The position numbers were made by a program, and so were the translations under genes. A stretch of DNA of 64,000 bases from Congeria kusceri (taxonomy: Eukaryota > Mollusca > Bivalvia > Myida > Dreissenidae): assembly GCA_027627225.1 (NCBI GenBank), contig CM051034.1, positions 41,149,048-41,213,047 of the forward strand, written 5' to 3'. A model generated the notes under the pieces. It saw nothing but the letters and a program-made list of their open reading frames with translations, was not told where the DNA came from and searched no databases. Shown one piece after another: positions 13,047-24,500 of this stretch (position 1 is the stretch's first letter; every line of letters starts with the position of its first letter).

Positions 13047-13689
13047 ATTGGGATGGCAATGACAACACTGCACACTTTTTCCGTGTTGTCGTCTTAGTCA
13101 ACATTAAAGTTTTAATTAAACTTAGACTGAAACGTTGTACTAACACAGGTTACCAATGTTAACATTTAATATCAAATATTAAGTACTATGACATTTTAGA
13201 ACAAGAACATATACTCGTGTCAAAGTAATTGAATTTCAAAAAAACTAAAAAAAAGCTGGTTATTTTCGAAACGCAAAAGCACAAACCTCCGCGGGCCCAT
13301 AAAATATGTTGTATTTCATAACATCATCTACACAAATGTATAGAGCAACAGAAAAAATATACAACATTTTACGTTATTGTAGTAGAAACGGTATTAAAAT
13401 GTTAATTAGTAATAAAAAAAACAACTTCTAGTTGTATCAGCTGCAACGCCAAAATCAAATAAGACTGAGTGTATGTAATTAATTGGCACGCAAAGAAGTA
13501 ATGTAATAAACGCAATTACGTGTTCTTGTTTGCACCCATGAATAAAACACTATGCAACTGCTAAATGATGGCATTTGTTCTGCGTTCTTATAATGTCTTT
13601 GTCGGCTCACAATTACAATTTGGAAGCAATAATTATTCCAGAAAACAATTCCTTCTCGATCGGTCGACCACTATGCGATTGTCAGCTGA

Positions 13690-13790
13690 TACGGGGCGAT
13701 AATTGTATTGTTCGGTGTCGATCCTGATAGGCAAGGCCATGTGGTCCGTATCTGTCAGCTCGAATGTTTCATCGGGATCAATTAACTTCC
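13690..13790. promoter_or_regulatory. Candidate regulatory island A2 (paralogous to 3,785-3,885)
   Basis: Contains GATAATTGTATTGTTCG identical to A1 over 17 bp, followed by TGTCG, GATAG, GCCATGT, TATCTGTCAGC and TCAATTAA in A1 order. By eye, identity is roughly 65-70 percent across about 95 bp. Noncoding. Confidence 0.35.
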
Positions 13791-13800
13791 GATAAAAGCC

Positions 13801-14060
13801 ATTGCTGGTGTTGCAATGAAAACAATCCCGATCTATTAAGAATTGTCATATCACAGTTTACTACAAAGTACCGAAATCCTCAAGAAAGGGATACCAATTT
13901 AGTGTGCAATTTAGTGTGAATGTCTTCGAAATTTAGTTTTTAGTTTAGAAGCCTGGACTGGTGTTGCAATGAAAACAATTTCGATCAGTTAAGAACTGCC
14001 ATCTCGCAGTTTATCATAAAGTCCAGAAATCGTTAAAGAAAGGGATAACGATTTAGCGTA
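13801..14060. repeat. Diverged direct duplication, two ~105-bp copies
   Basis: Copies at about 13806-13905 and 13956-14060 share TGGTGTTGCAATGAAAACAA, then CAGTTTA and AAGAAAGGGATA. They are about 150 bp apart and lie directly after island A2. No coding frame is seen. Confidence 0.7.
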
Positions 14061-15194
14061 TGATTGAAATGTAATACAGCGGTTTCTTAACGATCACGTA
14101 TTGGCCCGATAACAATGGCTAATTGTACAGTTCAGTATATAAGTGCATTTATTTCAGTTTTGAAACCATTACGTGCGTATGCAAGAGCAATCTACTAACG
14201 TATAGGCACGCCAACGTGTACATGGCTTAGTATAAAGATACACAGAGTCTCTTTTGAGAATGTTATAGCATTTTCTTGAAGATGCGTAATTATATTTTAA
14301 ACTGTTAGCTAACTTAAACCAGTCCTGCAAGGCGTTTGTTTTATACAAACGACGGCGTATGTTTCTTTGTATCTCTTCCAGCAGCTTTTGGTCGCGTTCG
14401 TGTTACAAGATGGCTATCTAATTGATGCTAATGAAACGTACTCGTTCACGATAACAAAAACACAGATCCTGCTACCTCTTATTGCCACGGAACAATACAA
14501 GTATATCCAAACACCAGTGACACTGTGAGAAATGAAGAGAAATGCAGCCATTTGTCAGCAAGAGGCAATTACTGCAGGGGAGGGGTGGCTATTGTTTGGG
14601 AGTGTATGGCAATCAATTATCTGCGATATATTATAAGTACAAAAACTAATTAAATTCCGGTCACGTAGTTCATCAATACCGACCGTCTTTAAAACTAATT
14701 TGTAAAGTACTCGTTCAATTCAGGTATGAATTCCGTTTGATTTGATGTCTGCTTCATATTGATCAGTATCATACTTAAATTAAGCGCTGTTCATATACAT
14801 ATAACAATTGCCTTACCAACCTTTAATTCCTTTAAAATGTAAGTAAACAATTTAGCCAAATTTATTGTTTTCGAAAATTCATAGAACTTACTTACGTCAT
14901 AGATCTACATGAAGTACGAAGAGCCGCACTGATTCCGATCATGGCATTATTAAGGAAATCAGAAATAGAATATCGGATTTTAATAACCTAAGAACCCGAC
15001 ATTCAGTTAAAGATTTTCTGTTCTTTAACAAATCAACCGAATTAGGTTCAGAAAAATTTTAATGGAACATGTTTTATTATCCAATTTTAGTTTATGTAAT
15101 GTTCTGTAAAAAACGGAATAATTCTAAAAGGTTCAATTAGTGAAAGCAACTTGTCTCCAGTCCTCGGCAATTCCCATGATGCCATGTTATATTG

Positions 15195-15340
15195 CCGCGA
15201 GAGGAGATGGTGTCACGATTAGATGCGCCGTTGCTGTGGTAATTGGCTCCAACACAGTTTGTTACGTGCTTAAATACCATTTTAAGATGAGTTACATGTA
15301 AATGGTAATTAATAGCAGAAATTATAGCCCAGCGCTATAT
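15195..15340. promoter_or_regulatory. Candidate regulatory island B2 (paralogous to 8,549-8,690)
   Basis: Contains GGAGAT, GTCA, GCGCCGTTG, TGGTAATTGGCTCCAA, ACGTG, GTAAATGGTAATTA and CAGAAAT in the same order as B1. It is noncoding. Together with A2 it repeats the A-then-B order seen at 3.8 and 8.6 kb. Confidence 0.35.
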
Positions 15341-15485
15341 TGTCTAGATTTCAATACACGATAAAACGGGGAACACATTCTGTCGATGCCTGGAGTTGAA
15401 AGCTCTGAACGCACTCGTGCTTGGCTTCGATCGGCGCAAATAGGACGTTAGCTGTTTTTTTTACATTTTCTGTTGTATAAGCCCT

Positions 15486-15650
15486 TTAAAGGAACTTATT
15501 CACATATTTTCGTGTGTTTTGTTTAAATATTATAAAACTTAAGTTCAAAAACTAAAGCATCTGGGCTCACAAATCTAAAGAGTTTGCTAAGAAAAGCATA
15601 ACAAATAAATTCACATTAACCACGACATCCGGATCAAAAGTCTTTATGCT
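15486..15650 (-). mobile_element. Fragment of the TTAA/tRNA element family
   Basis: Begins TTTAAAGGAACTTATTCACA, like the 3' terminal repeat of the 497-bp family. It ends near CCGGATCAAAAGTC, a piece of the tRNA-like module also present at 26,851-26,864. Internally diverged and truncated. Confidence 0.5.
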
Positions 15651-15856
15651 ATTCCACTAGGCAAAGTCTTTTTGCTATACCACTAGGCAATAGGGGATTG
15701 CGTTTGAAAACGTGAATGCTTAACACTGTGGTTTAAAAATACCGACGAAAAGCGACCGCTTTATAGCTTATGTCATTTCAATTAATGTTTTTTTTTTTCA
15801 TAAATGTCCAGTTATTTCGGTAAATTTTTGGGTCAGGAGTGTTTGGGTCATTTTTG

Positions 15857-15907
15857 CTGTCTGTCTGTCTGTCCGTCCGTCCGTCCGTCCGTCTGTCTGT
15901 CTGTCTC
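15857..15907. repeat. (CTGT)n/(CCGT)n microsatellite
   Basis: CTGT and CCGT tetranucleotides within a T-rich repeat-like context. Derived open frames are not genes. Confidence 0.9.
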
Positions 15908-15909
15908 AT

Positions 15910-16985
15910 TTAAATTAGTGATACGCCAATTGCGAGACCAAAATCTTTGCTCCTTGTTATTTGTTTCGTTATTGTTGCTCCGTTTCCGTTAAATGCTATT
16001 GATTGTATGTTCTATTTAGCTTAACTATACAACACTCACACGTTACCGGGTTAGCTGTAGTTGAGGCTACCTCCGTGTGGGTATTCAGTGTCATACCTAA
16101 GAAGAACGCCGATGTCAAGTCGACAAGAACACCAGACTGTAAAGGCGAGCAGTGGCGATGTAACGGGCAACTGACTATGTAACGAACTAAGACCTTACGT
16201 TAAAAGAGCCTTATGACTAAAAGAACTTTAATTTTGCTTGCATTACAGAACAAACTTTTATTTCATGTACTGTGCTATATACATGTAATTATAAGATGTA
16301 TTACATTGCCATGAAGTGACCAGTCGCATCGTATTCTACATAACATACATATTAAAGTTTGCATTGTAGAAAATTATAAAATATCTTCACAAATGATCCT
16401 GTATTTGGCTTCAATAAGTTTCAATATCTAAATCAGTCAGATATGTTTGGAGACAATTTACCCTGATTGCTTAAATTACAAACAACTCACGAATCCCGTT
16501 TATCTTCAGAGATAACTCATGATTCAACAACCCGTGTTCATGCATTGGCAATAAAAGTGTTGCATTTGAACGCATGAAACATTCAATCTGCGTTTTTGTC
16601 AGATATATCCGTGCTAATACGTCATTCCCAGAAAAGCCCCTTTTACGACGAGCATAACATCTAGAACTATAGTTTGTTTTCATTGAGATAATGGAAAATA
16701 AATGAGACGCGAATTAAGCATTTTATTTCGTGCCATTTAATATTACAACCCATTGCTAATGTGCGAAAACTGTCGGAGGCTCCTAATTATTCTGAAATTT
16801 TATTTAAAAGCCATCTTTGATCACTGTCCACGAAGTCTATATCATGATCGAGCGATGCTATTAACGTATAGGGGACCTCGACACACCGACCACCCTGTCC
16901 TGTCCCTGTTGGTTCAGTACCTGTTTAGTCTGCGAAATGCGAACACACAAGGAACACAACCTTTGTTTGACGATTGCAACCAGGA
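15910..16985. other. Intergenic, no gene seen
   Basis: No protein family recognised on either strand. A 70-codon frame at 16471-16683 (-) lacks any recognisable feature. Confidence 0.4.
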
Positions 16986-16988
16986 TTT

Positions 16989-17190
16989 GGTGTGTCGTGG
17001 AAAACCCAGGCTTAATACATGTGCGTAAATTGTCGTCCCGGATTAGCCTGTGCAGTCCGTCTACAGTGGATTTATGTTTAGAAGATACTTTCTTGAAACA
17101 GAAAATACCATAAAAGCGGAAAGTGTCGTCTCGGATTCCTGGACGCCACTTTACGCACATGCATTAAGCCTGGGTTTTCCACGACACGCC
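16989..17190. mobile_element. Foldback MITE, copy a
   Basis: Left end GGTGTGTCGTGGAAAACCC and right end GGGTTTTCCACGACACGCC are inverted repeats. The subterminal TTAATACATGTGCGTAAA also mirrors the right side. Internal AAAATACCATAAAAGCGGAA is shared with copies at 30,131, 34,830 and 37,387. No coding capacity. Confidence 0.85.
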
Positions 17191-17339
17191 TAATTTATTG
17201 GTATACACATCGCGTATGCGCTTTGTCTTTTTGGAGTTATGTTAGTGAGCAAGCGGTGAAAAAATTGCTTTTGGTAAGGTAATTCGCTTGCTTCTCCAGA
17301 TTACAGTCTGGTTTCTGCGAAAGCCTATTGGTGCCAGTT

Positions 17340-17533
17340 TGTCTTACGTATTGTGAGTAATGTCTTATGTGTAATGTCTTGCGTGTTGTGAGTAATGTCT
17401 TATGTGTAATGTCTTGCGTGTTGTGAGTAATGTCTTATGTGTAATGTCTTGCGTGTTGTGAGTAATGTCTTATGTGTAATGTCTTACGTATTGTGAGTAA
17501 TGTCGTATGTATAACGTCTTGCGTGTTGTGAGT
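17340..17533. repeat. TGTCTTATGTGTAA satellite, left block
   Basis: Units of about 35 bp made of GTGAGTAATGTCTTATGTG and TAATGTCTTGCGTGTT. The array is interrupted at about 17,533 by a 0.7-kb insertion and resumes at about 18,233. Confidence 0.9.
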
Positions 17534-18231
17534 AACGCGGTGTATATGGTCACCGTATACTGATGTAATACAACTACGTTACTTTTATAATGAATGGATG
17601 GGCACCGCATACTTATGGAAAAAAAAAACATAGTACAGTGCAAGAAAATGTTAATTTCTCCGGGTTTTCATCATTATATGACAATAATTTTAGTTCTACG
17701 GAACACAGTGGATATCGCTACTATATATTTTTATAACATATTTATCTGAAATTCGTCCCTCGTCATAGACGAAGTGAAAAAGTGTCCATGTCTTTTACTC
17801 ATGAAGTGAATTTTCAGATATATATTCAGATTTCTCTTCCAGTTTGGCAATAATTCGTGTAATAGAAGCTCATTTAAGTTACTGTGATCTTATCACTGTG
17901 TTTTTGGTAAAAACAATACGTTTGGAACTACATGTATAAACATTATATTGAAACTTAAGGTTTAAATGCGAATTATGCATATCATTCAATACAGGTACTT
18001 GTTTTTGACCGAGATCTTCACCATGCTAGCACTATTTTACTAAAATTGAACGTTCATATGTGGCTTAAATAATATTTTGTTCCGTACAACTTGTGGTTTT
18101 ATCATAGAGTATATGGATTGTTAAATATTTGAATTTAAATACACATACATCGTGCCTGTTTAACGACTTTTTCCACGAAGTATACTGTGCATTCCAATTT
18201 TATTTCAGCAGTATGCGGTGACCATATGCAC
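17534..18231. mobile_element. ~0.7-kb TIR element inserted in a satellite
   Basis: Left end CGGTGTATATGGTCACCGTA and right end ATGCGGTGACCATATGCACC are inverted repeats of about 28 bp. The satellite word GTGAGTAA flanks both sides, as expected for a target-site duplication of 7-8 bp. The interior is AT-rich with no transposase frame, so the element is non-autonomous. Superfamily not assigned. Confidence 0.7.
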
Positions 18232-18665
18232 CGTGAGTAATGTCTTATGTGTAATGTCTTGCGTGTTGTGATAATGTCTTATGTGTAATGTCTTACGTAT
18301 TGTGAGTAATGTCTTATGTATAACGTCTTGCGTGTTGTGAGTAATGTCTTATGTGTAATGTCTTACGTATTGTGAGTAATGTCTTATGTGTAATGTCTTA
18401 CGTATTGTGAGTAATGTCTTTTGTGTAATGTCTTACGTATTGTGAGTAATGTCTTTTGTGTAATGTCTTGCGTGTTGTGAGTAATGTCTTATGTATAACG
18501 TCTTGCGTGTTGTGAGTAATGTCTTATGTGTAATGTCTTACGTATTGTGAGTAATGTCTTTTGTGTAATGTCTTACGTATTGTGAGTAATGTCTTATGTG
18601 TAATGTCTTACGTATTGTGAGTTATGTCTTATGTATAACGTCTTTCGTGAGTAATGTCTTATACA
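18232..18665. repeat. TGTCTTATGTGTAA satellite, right block
   Basis: Continuation of the left block with about a dozen units. Variants include TCTTTTGTG and TATAACGTC. It ends in diverged sequence near 18,660. Confidence 0.9.
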
Positions 18666-18914
18666 TATATGTAGTTTATGACGTCATGTGAGTGTATTTC
18701 GTAGTTAATGTGGTTCTGTGAGTGTATTTCTTATATTATGAAGTCTGGGGTTTTCCAATTTTGTTTGGATTGTTCACCGTTTTAACAGTACTTCAGTCAT
18801 ATGAAGTAGGCAAGCTCAGCCGATCTTAGTGCTTTACCAAAGTGCACATACTTATGCCAGTAACTGACAACTGCCCGACTTGATTCAGAGGTAGGGGGAG
18901 AATGCCGTAGAAAT

Positions 18915-19255
18915 AATTTCATAACCCTGGTTCTTGCGCGCGACACGCTGTCTCACCGTGCTTATCACTTAAACAAGTTATTTGAAATTCCTTCCATGTT
19001 CAACAAAATGATGCTCCGGACAGGGTCGATCGCTTGAATTCTTATATTTAACATTTGACCTTTAAGTGTGACCTGACCTTGGACCTAGGGACCTGGTTCT
19101 TGCACGCAACACACCGTCTCACCATGTTTAACACGTGTGCCTAGTTATTTGAAATTCCTTCCATGCTGGACAAAATTATGCTCCAAACAGGGTATATGGC
19201 TTAAATTCTTATATTTGACCTTTAAGTGTGACCTTGACATGAGACAAAACACCTC
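18915..19255. repeat. Two tandem ~170-bp units of a dispersed repeat
   Basis: Both units contain CTGGTTCTTGCRCGC, GTCTCACC, TTATTTGAAATTCCTTCCAT and TTTGACCTTTAAGTGTGACC. I associate this phrase set with a repeat common in bivalve genomes (memory, not searched). No coding frame. Confidence 0.75.
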
Positions 19256-19324
19256 CTAAGACATAATACATGAACAACACCATTGCTAAAATCGCAGTCA
19301 TGCTTGTCCTTAATGACATATAGA

Positions 19325-19705
19325 ACGATTATAAGTTGCTGAGTTCAATTTTGTCGTTCTTCGTCAAATAATACATTAAATGATGTACAATAACATATAT
19401 AACATAGAACCTAAAACACAAGACAAAAACCTAAGAGATAATACATAACACCTAACGCATGATACATAACTCAAAAAAGGTTAGATAAAATGGCATTATT
19501 AGGCTTCCATAATTATACGTAAGTTGCTAAGTTCAATTACGTCGTTCTTTGTCAAATAATACATTAAATGGTGTACAACAATACATATAGCATAGCACCT
19601 AAGACACAATACAAAACAGACATAACACATAACACCTAAGGCATAATACATAACTCTAAACACATAAGACAAAATGGCCCTATTAGGTTTCCGTAGGTTT
19701 CTGAC
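19325..19705. repeat. Tandem duplication, period ~188 bp
   Basis: The word AAGTTGCT followed by TTCAATT and TCAAATAATACATTAAATG starts at 19333 and again at 19521. Both copies end around ATTAGG(C/T)TTCC. Moderately diverged. Confidence 0.8.
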
Positions 19706-19979
19706 ACGGGATGAACGGGATTAACGAACCCCATTTCATAAACATTTTTGTAAAAATATTAAAACAATGAAAATGTGTTTGGTAACATTCAAAACGGAGT
19801 GTTCGAGACATTTGTATTTGTAAACCTGTTATTGCATACAAACGCCCATGTAATTTACAAGATTTATTAGTGCTTTCTAAATTGAACTATTTTGCTGGTA
19901 CCAATTGTCAAGTTTTCAAAATGTTGTAGACCCCGTTGTTCCCACTGTTGTTATATCACTGAATCTGATGAATTCTCTA

Positions 19980-20318
19980 GCAGTACTTTGTGCAAAGAGT
20001 ATCAAGTTAAACATAATTGATCGTGTTCATCTGCAGATGTCATTTACCTTATTACATGTAAAAAAATGTAAATCACAGTATGTTGGACAAACTCATCAAA
20101 AATGTAGTGTTAGAAACTGAATGAATAGCCATAAGTTTGGTATCAAGCATTATCCAGACACACTTACTTCTGTATCGAAAAATTTCAATTCTAATGGTCA
20201 TTCTATTGATGACTTTGCATTTATGCCGATTGATAAAGTTAATAACAATTGGCGGCGACTTTTAAAAGAAACTGAGTGGATGTATATAAACTTAGTACCA
20301 TCATGCCTAATGGAGTAA
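19980..20318 (+). pseudogene. Penelope-like retroelement GIY-YIG endonuclease remnant
   Basis: The sequence encodes VIYLITC (20034-20056). After a one-base frameshift in an A-run it continues CKSQYVGQT, the GIY-YIG-like core (YLI...YVG). A stop then interrupts the expected R-x-R-M-N-x-H stretch. It resumes as MNSHKFGIKHYPDT...NGHSIDDFAFMPIDKV and ends in KETEWMYINLVPSCL, which contains the conserved E-x-x-x-I of these domains. This is the C-terminal domain arrangement of Penelope-like elements. No reverse-transcriptase part is visible upstream, and the frameshift and stop show it is inactive. Confidence 0.7.
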
Positions 20319-20490
20319 ACACCAAATTACTTAACTAATAGTTGTATTGTCTCAGGTGTACGTATGACATATATATAGTTCATACTTGTATTTATTAACA
20401 CCTTGCTCAATTTGCATTTCACATGTATGGTGTATCTTTTGTGAATCCTATATAGTGTAATAAGTACGCCAACTTATGTTTCATATATAA

Positions 20491-20506
20491 TGACGTCATG
20501 ACGTCA
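20491..20506. promoter_or_regulatory. Two abutting perfect CRE/ATF palindromes
   Basis: TGACGTCA at 20491-20498 and again at 20499-20506, immediately adjacent. This is the full CREB/ATF consensus. Two further full sites lie at 20760 and 20783. Function is inferred from motif only. Confidence 0.6.
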
Positions 20507-20525
20507 TTTTAACGTCTTTGTCATA

Positions 20526-20674
20526 TAGAGAATACTAGGTTAGTGTTGAATGTAGAGAAGTTTATCTTGCGATGCTTAGAACACCGGAAGCGCGAGCCTT
20601 GGCGAGCGCTTCTGATGTTCGAGCCGAGCAAGATAAATTTCTATATATTCAACACTAATCCTAGTATTCTATTT
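20526..20674. mobile_element. ~150-bp palindromic foldback element
   Basis: The left arm (20526-20570) reads GAATACTAGGTTAGTGTTGA...TTTATCTTGC. The right arm (20628-20674) is its reverse complement with few mismatches. The inner segment is itself palindromic around GGAAGCGC...GCGCTTC. No coding potential; it would fold into one long hairpin. Confidence 0.8.
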
Positions 20675-20759
20675 ATCCCATCATTTCCGTCATTTTCTAC
20701 CTTTCTTTTGAAAATATACTAAAGGAAAAAAAACACTAAATTACACCAAAAACATAAAA

Positions 20760-20790
20760 TGACGTCACGATAAACAACAAAATGACGTCA
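20760..20790. promoter_or_regulatory. Two further perfect CRE/ATF palindromes
   Basis: TGACGTCA at 20760-20767 and 20783-20790, 15 bp apart, between a foldback element and the hammerhead-like motif. Confidence 0.6.
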
Positions 20791-20895
20791 TTATACTGCG
20801 CGTGTTTCCTGTATTTAACAGTGTGGAGTACAGCTTAGTTTATCCCACGGTGTGTTATTTCGTCAATATCACTGTGAAGATGGGATAAAACATGT

Positions 20896-20925
20896 TACCT
20901 GAAAAGGCTTTTCAGCCGAAACGTT
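20896..20925 (+). ncRNA. Degraded hammerhead-ribozyme-like motif
   Basis: CCTGA is followed by a small stem AAGGCTTTTCAGCC and then GAAACG. This resembles the CUGAUGA / stem II / GAAAC core of hammerhead ribozymes found in Penelope-like element termini, but the UGAUGA box is shortened to UGAAA. It lies 0.6 kb downstream of the GIY-YIG remnant. Probably inactive. Confidence 0.35.
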
Positions 20926-21344
20926 ATGATTAAATAAATTCGCTATGTTTGAAGTTTGACTTCTTTATGAAATATATTTGGTAACATTACACATTCACTA
21001 TAATTCCATACATTTTCCAAACATATTTTTGTTTATCACAGAAGTCAGTCAAACAGACAAAATGCGGACATCAACAGTAATCAGATTTGCTTTTGTTTTA
21101 ATGATGATACAATAATGACAGTCTAAAGATGACAATGATTGTAATATATGTCTTGCTGATAATAAATATTATATATGCTGTTGGTTGCAGTGACGATTAC
21201 AACGCTCATAGTGATGCTGAAGATATTGATGTCAAAAAATTCATAATAGGGGTAGTGTTGGTGGTTTGTGTAGTATTTAAGATGTGTGTACTTTCTATGA
21301 TGTGGATGCTGCTGCTGCTCATGCAGTGGATGCAAAAGATGTAG

Positions 21345-21540
21345 ACAATAATGATGACAATGAAGGTGAAATTAATAATGGCAGTGATTATGACAGTGAT
21401 GACGACGACGCCGATGACAACGATGCTAATGACGACGATTATCATCATCGTCATCATTACCACTAAAATAATAATCATCATCATCAAATACAAAAACATC
21501 ATCATCATCATCATCACCGTCACCATCACCATCATCATTT
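21345..21540. repeat. (GAT)n/(CAT)n microsatellite
   Basis: Imperfect GATGAC/ATCATC trinucleotides. They generate Asp-rich, Ile/Met-rich and His-rich frames on both strands, none of which is a gene. Confidence 0.9.
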
Positions 21541-21599
21541 ATATATTTAAGAGAAAAAATGCATCTGAGGACAAGAGTTTACAGGGCCCACCTCATGGT

Positions 21600-24500
21600 T
21601 GTCTGCCATTCGAGAGCTGACTGTACTTTCAGCGCTGACAATTCGCCGCGATGATGTTAAAGAGATAATCGGAAATCTATGGCGTGCTCAAAACACGAGA
21701 AACGTTTTGTGGAGATCTTATAAGCGGCTATTACAGATCATTTCTCTCTAAATTGCTCCCTCAAATGACGTGTATTGTAATTTCAGGCCTCCATCTATTG
21801 ACGGCTTAATAAAGCGGTCTTAGTAGTCATTAGTAGAGAAAGTAATGCGCTTTATGTGGATAAATATCTGTTGCAGTCGAGAACAAACGATCTCGATTTC
21901 AAACAGCAATTATCGTGGCACCGAATAGCAGGTTTTATCATCTCTGTTTTTTATAGAATAAACTACAAAATTGGCAGCGAAATCGTGGAATTATGAGCAA
22001 AATAAAAGACGTTTAGAAGAAGTACAAAAGTGGACCTAGCAATAAAATTAAGTGAACAGGAATCGGAGCTGTGTTCGTAAAGTGCGGGTCCTTTTATGTT
22101 AAATGTCAACGTCCAAAGATGAATATAAACTATCTTAATCAATTTCATTAAATGATAGTAAATTTTGTTTTTTAATGTGTGTATTTTCAGATTATATTTG
22201 TTGTTGTGCTAATTAAGTTGTCAAGTACGCTCCGAACAAGACTGGTTTTAGTGTGTATATTTTCAGTCACTATGAATACTGGCACCAACGTTTCTTTTTT
22301 TAAGCACGTATATAAGTATCTACCTTGTGATTAGCCCGTATGTCCTCCAACTACTATTTCCTGGTGACGTTGCCTCCTGTTGACAAACACCGATAGCGCA
22401 TGTCTTTTCTAACAGTTTGGTGTAAACCAAAGGAATTAGTTAGTTACATGTACACATATACCAATATAAGTATGTTTACATGTAAATAACGTATTCCAAT
22501 TGTTTATATGACAATATATGTTTACCTATAAGTGTCATAAACATAATTATGATGTCTGCTCTAACAAAGATGCCTTCTGACGGGAATGCGTAGGTGTCAA
22601 TGATGCCACGGAGGACATTATTTTCAATGGTTGCATTTCTCATTTGGTGCTTTTCATAAAGCAGTGCACAAAAATTGTCCAATTGCACTTTGAAAATTTT
22701 CCACCATAACTGTGATCAGAGGTATGCAAATTGAATCCCTATGATAGTAAACTAACCAAAGTGCGCATAAAAATAAAAAGGGTTGACCATTCTAGCTCTG
22801 TTATTGAAAGACGGCGTAGCTCACCCAGGTAACTTAATTAGGTAGAAAGGTCTGAGAGCAAAAAGGACGTCATTTCATGCATGCGTTGTAAAACTATATA
22901 ATATGACGTTATATTTTGTTATTAGTGTTAACTTTTACTTAAAATAAAAACAAAACATGTGGTCACATTAAAAAATTGGTCAATGTTAAATAACTAATCA
23001 TATGTTATGAAATGATAACATATATTAAAAAAACACCATGTAATAACATGCCAAGGAGAAGAATGATCTAATCCTGTTCAAACTTGTATACAGTTTATTA
23101 ATTGTGTATGAACTTATTGTTTGTTTATGATTATACACGTTTGTAATAAAAATGTTTACACCAACAGTTTCTAAACATATTTGTCAGTGTTTCGTAGGCT
23201 CTTCAATACTTACAACGGGAGACAACAGCATGTAAGGAGTTATCTTATTTTGATATTTATATAATGCTCTATATACCCCCGATATTTGAGAAGAAATGCA
23301 TAGGTAGTAAGGTTCTGATTTTGAGTAACTTTCATTTTTATCAGATATACCGTTATAAATCTTCCAAAATCCTGCCAAGAGGTATTCAAAACATTATATT
23401 GAATAGCCGGTCATTGCTTAAATTACTCGACGGTATAATGCATAGGTTAATATGAAAAGCGACGTATGTAATACTAGGAAACAATACAATATAGATCTAT
23501 AGCAAAATGGTATTAGCAGAAAATACGAGTACAGATATAGAATAAAACATATGTTATTGTACTATAAGAATTATTTCTTTCTTTGAGAAAGTTATATCCG
23601 TTCCCAGAGAGGCATGCACTAACCAAAGACCATGACCAGTGTACTAGAGGGCCATGCCTTCCTTTTTTGAGGAACCGAAATGCATAAGACAAGATAAATG
23701 GCAGTAAAATGGCAATAGTCGCTCGTTTCTGTCGAAGAATTTAAGAGAAAATGAATAATCTGTTGGCATGATACAGACGCTGATAAGGCTTGACGAGAAT
23801 TGGGAATCTGTTATTAGCGATGAAACGCACTCAGCGGCGGTAAAATAGGGAGTGGAACATCTCACTACGTTAGTACCAGTATTTCTAGGTTTCATTAATA
23901 GCCTCGGCTAGGATAAATGAATCTCCATTAATACGAACATTTTAAGAGTCGTACTTACGTGCAAATCAAAAAAAACATCTGTATTAAAATTTTAAGAGAT
24001 ATACATATGTGCGAATTTTAAATAAAACGTTCTATATGAAATTGAACAATACAAAGTTGCAAAAGGGTAATTACAGAGGAAATGTTCTACATGTACTGGT
24101 AACATTGAGGTACAAATAGAATTTTAATTCAAAAGATGTACGCCTTCATGAAATTAACGTATTTGTTCTAATGCGTTTGGTCAAAACTGGTGCCAGACAA
24201 ATCATTAACACTGCATATTTTAATAAAGGCTGTGTATAAATTTTGACAGCATCTAATTACATGGTTATTTGAAAGATTTAATTTCCATTAAGAATAATCA
24301 ATCTTTTTTCTATTTCTTTTTAATAAAACTAATAGTGTTATTATCACACCATTGCCGTAATCTCTATTGTAATGATATATTTGTTTTCTGCTGAATATGT
24401 TTACCACTAATGAAAACAACATTTGAAGCTGCTATTTTGTTAACGTACTAGTGGTCGAATAGCGATTCCTAAATGTTCACCTATCCAGACTTTAAACAAT

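Noticed and set aside
12031..13146. 371-codon minus-strand open frame with repeating WPVYISHYYQSECLTI units
   Set aside because: It is generated by the satellite whose 48- and 54-bp units are multiples of three. There is no splice context, no domain, and unit conservation is at DNA level.
21123..21620. Asp-, Met/Ile- and His-rich open frames
   Set aside because: Products of the (GAT)n/(CAT)n microsatellite.
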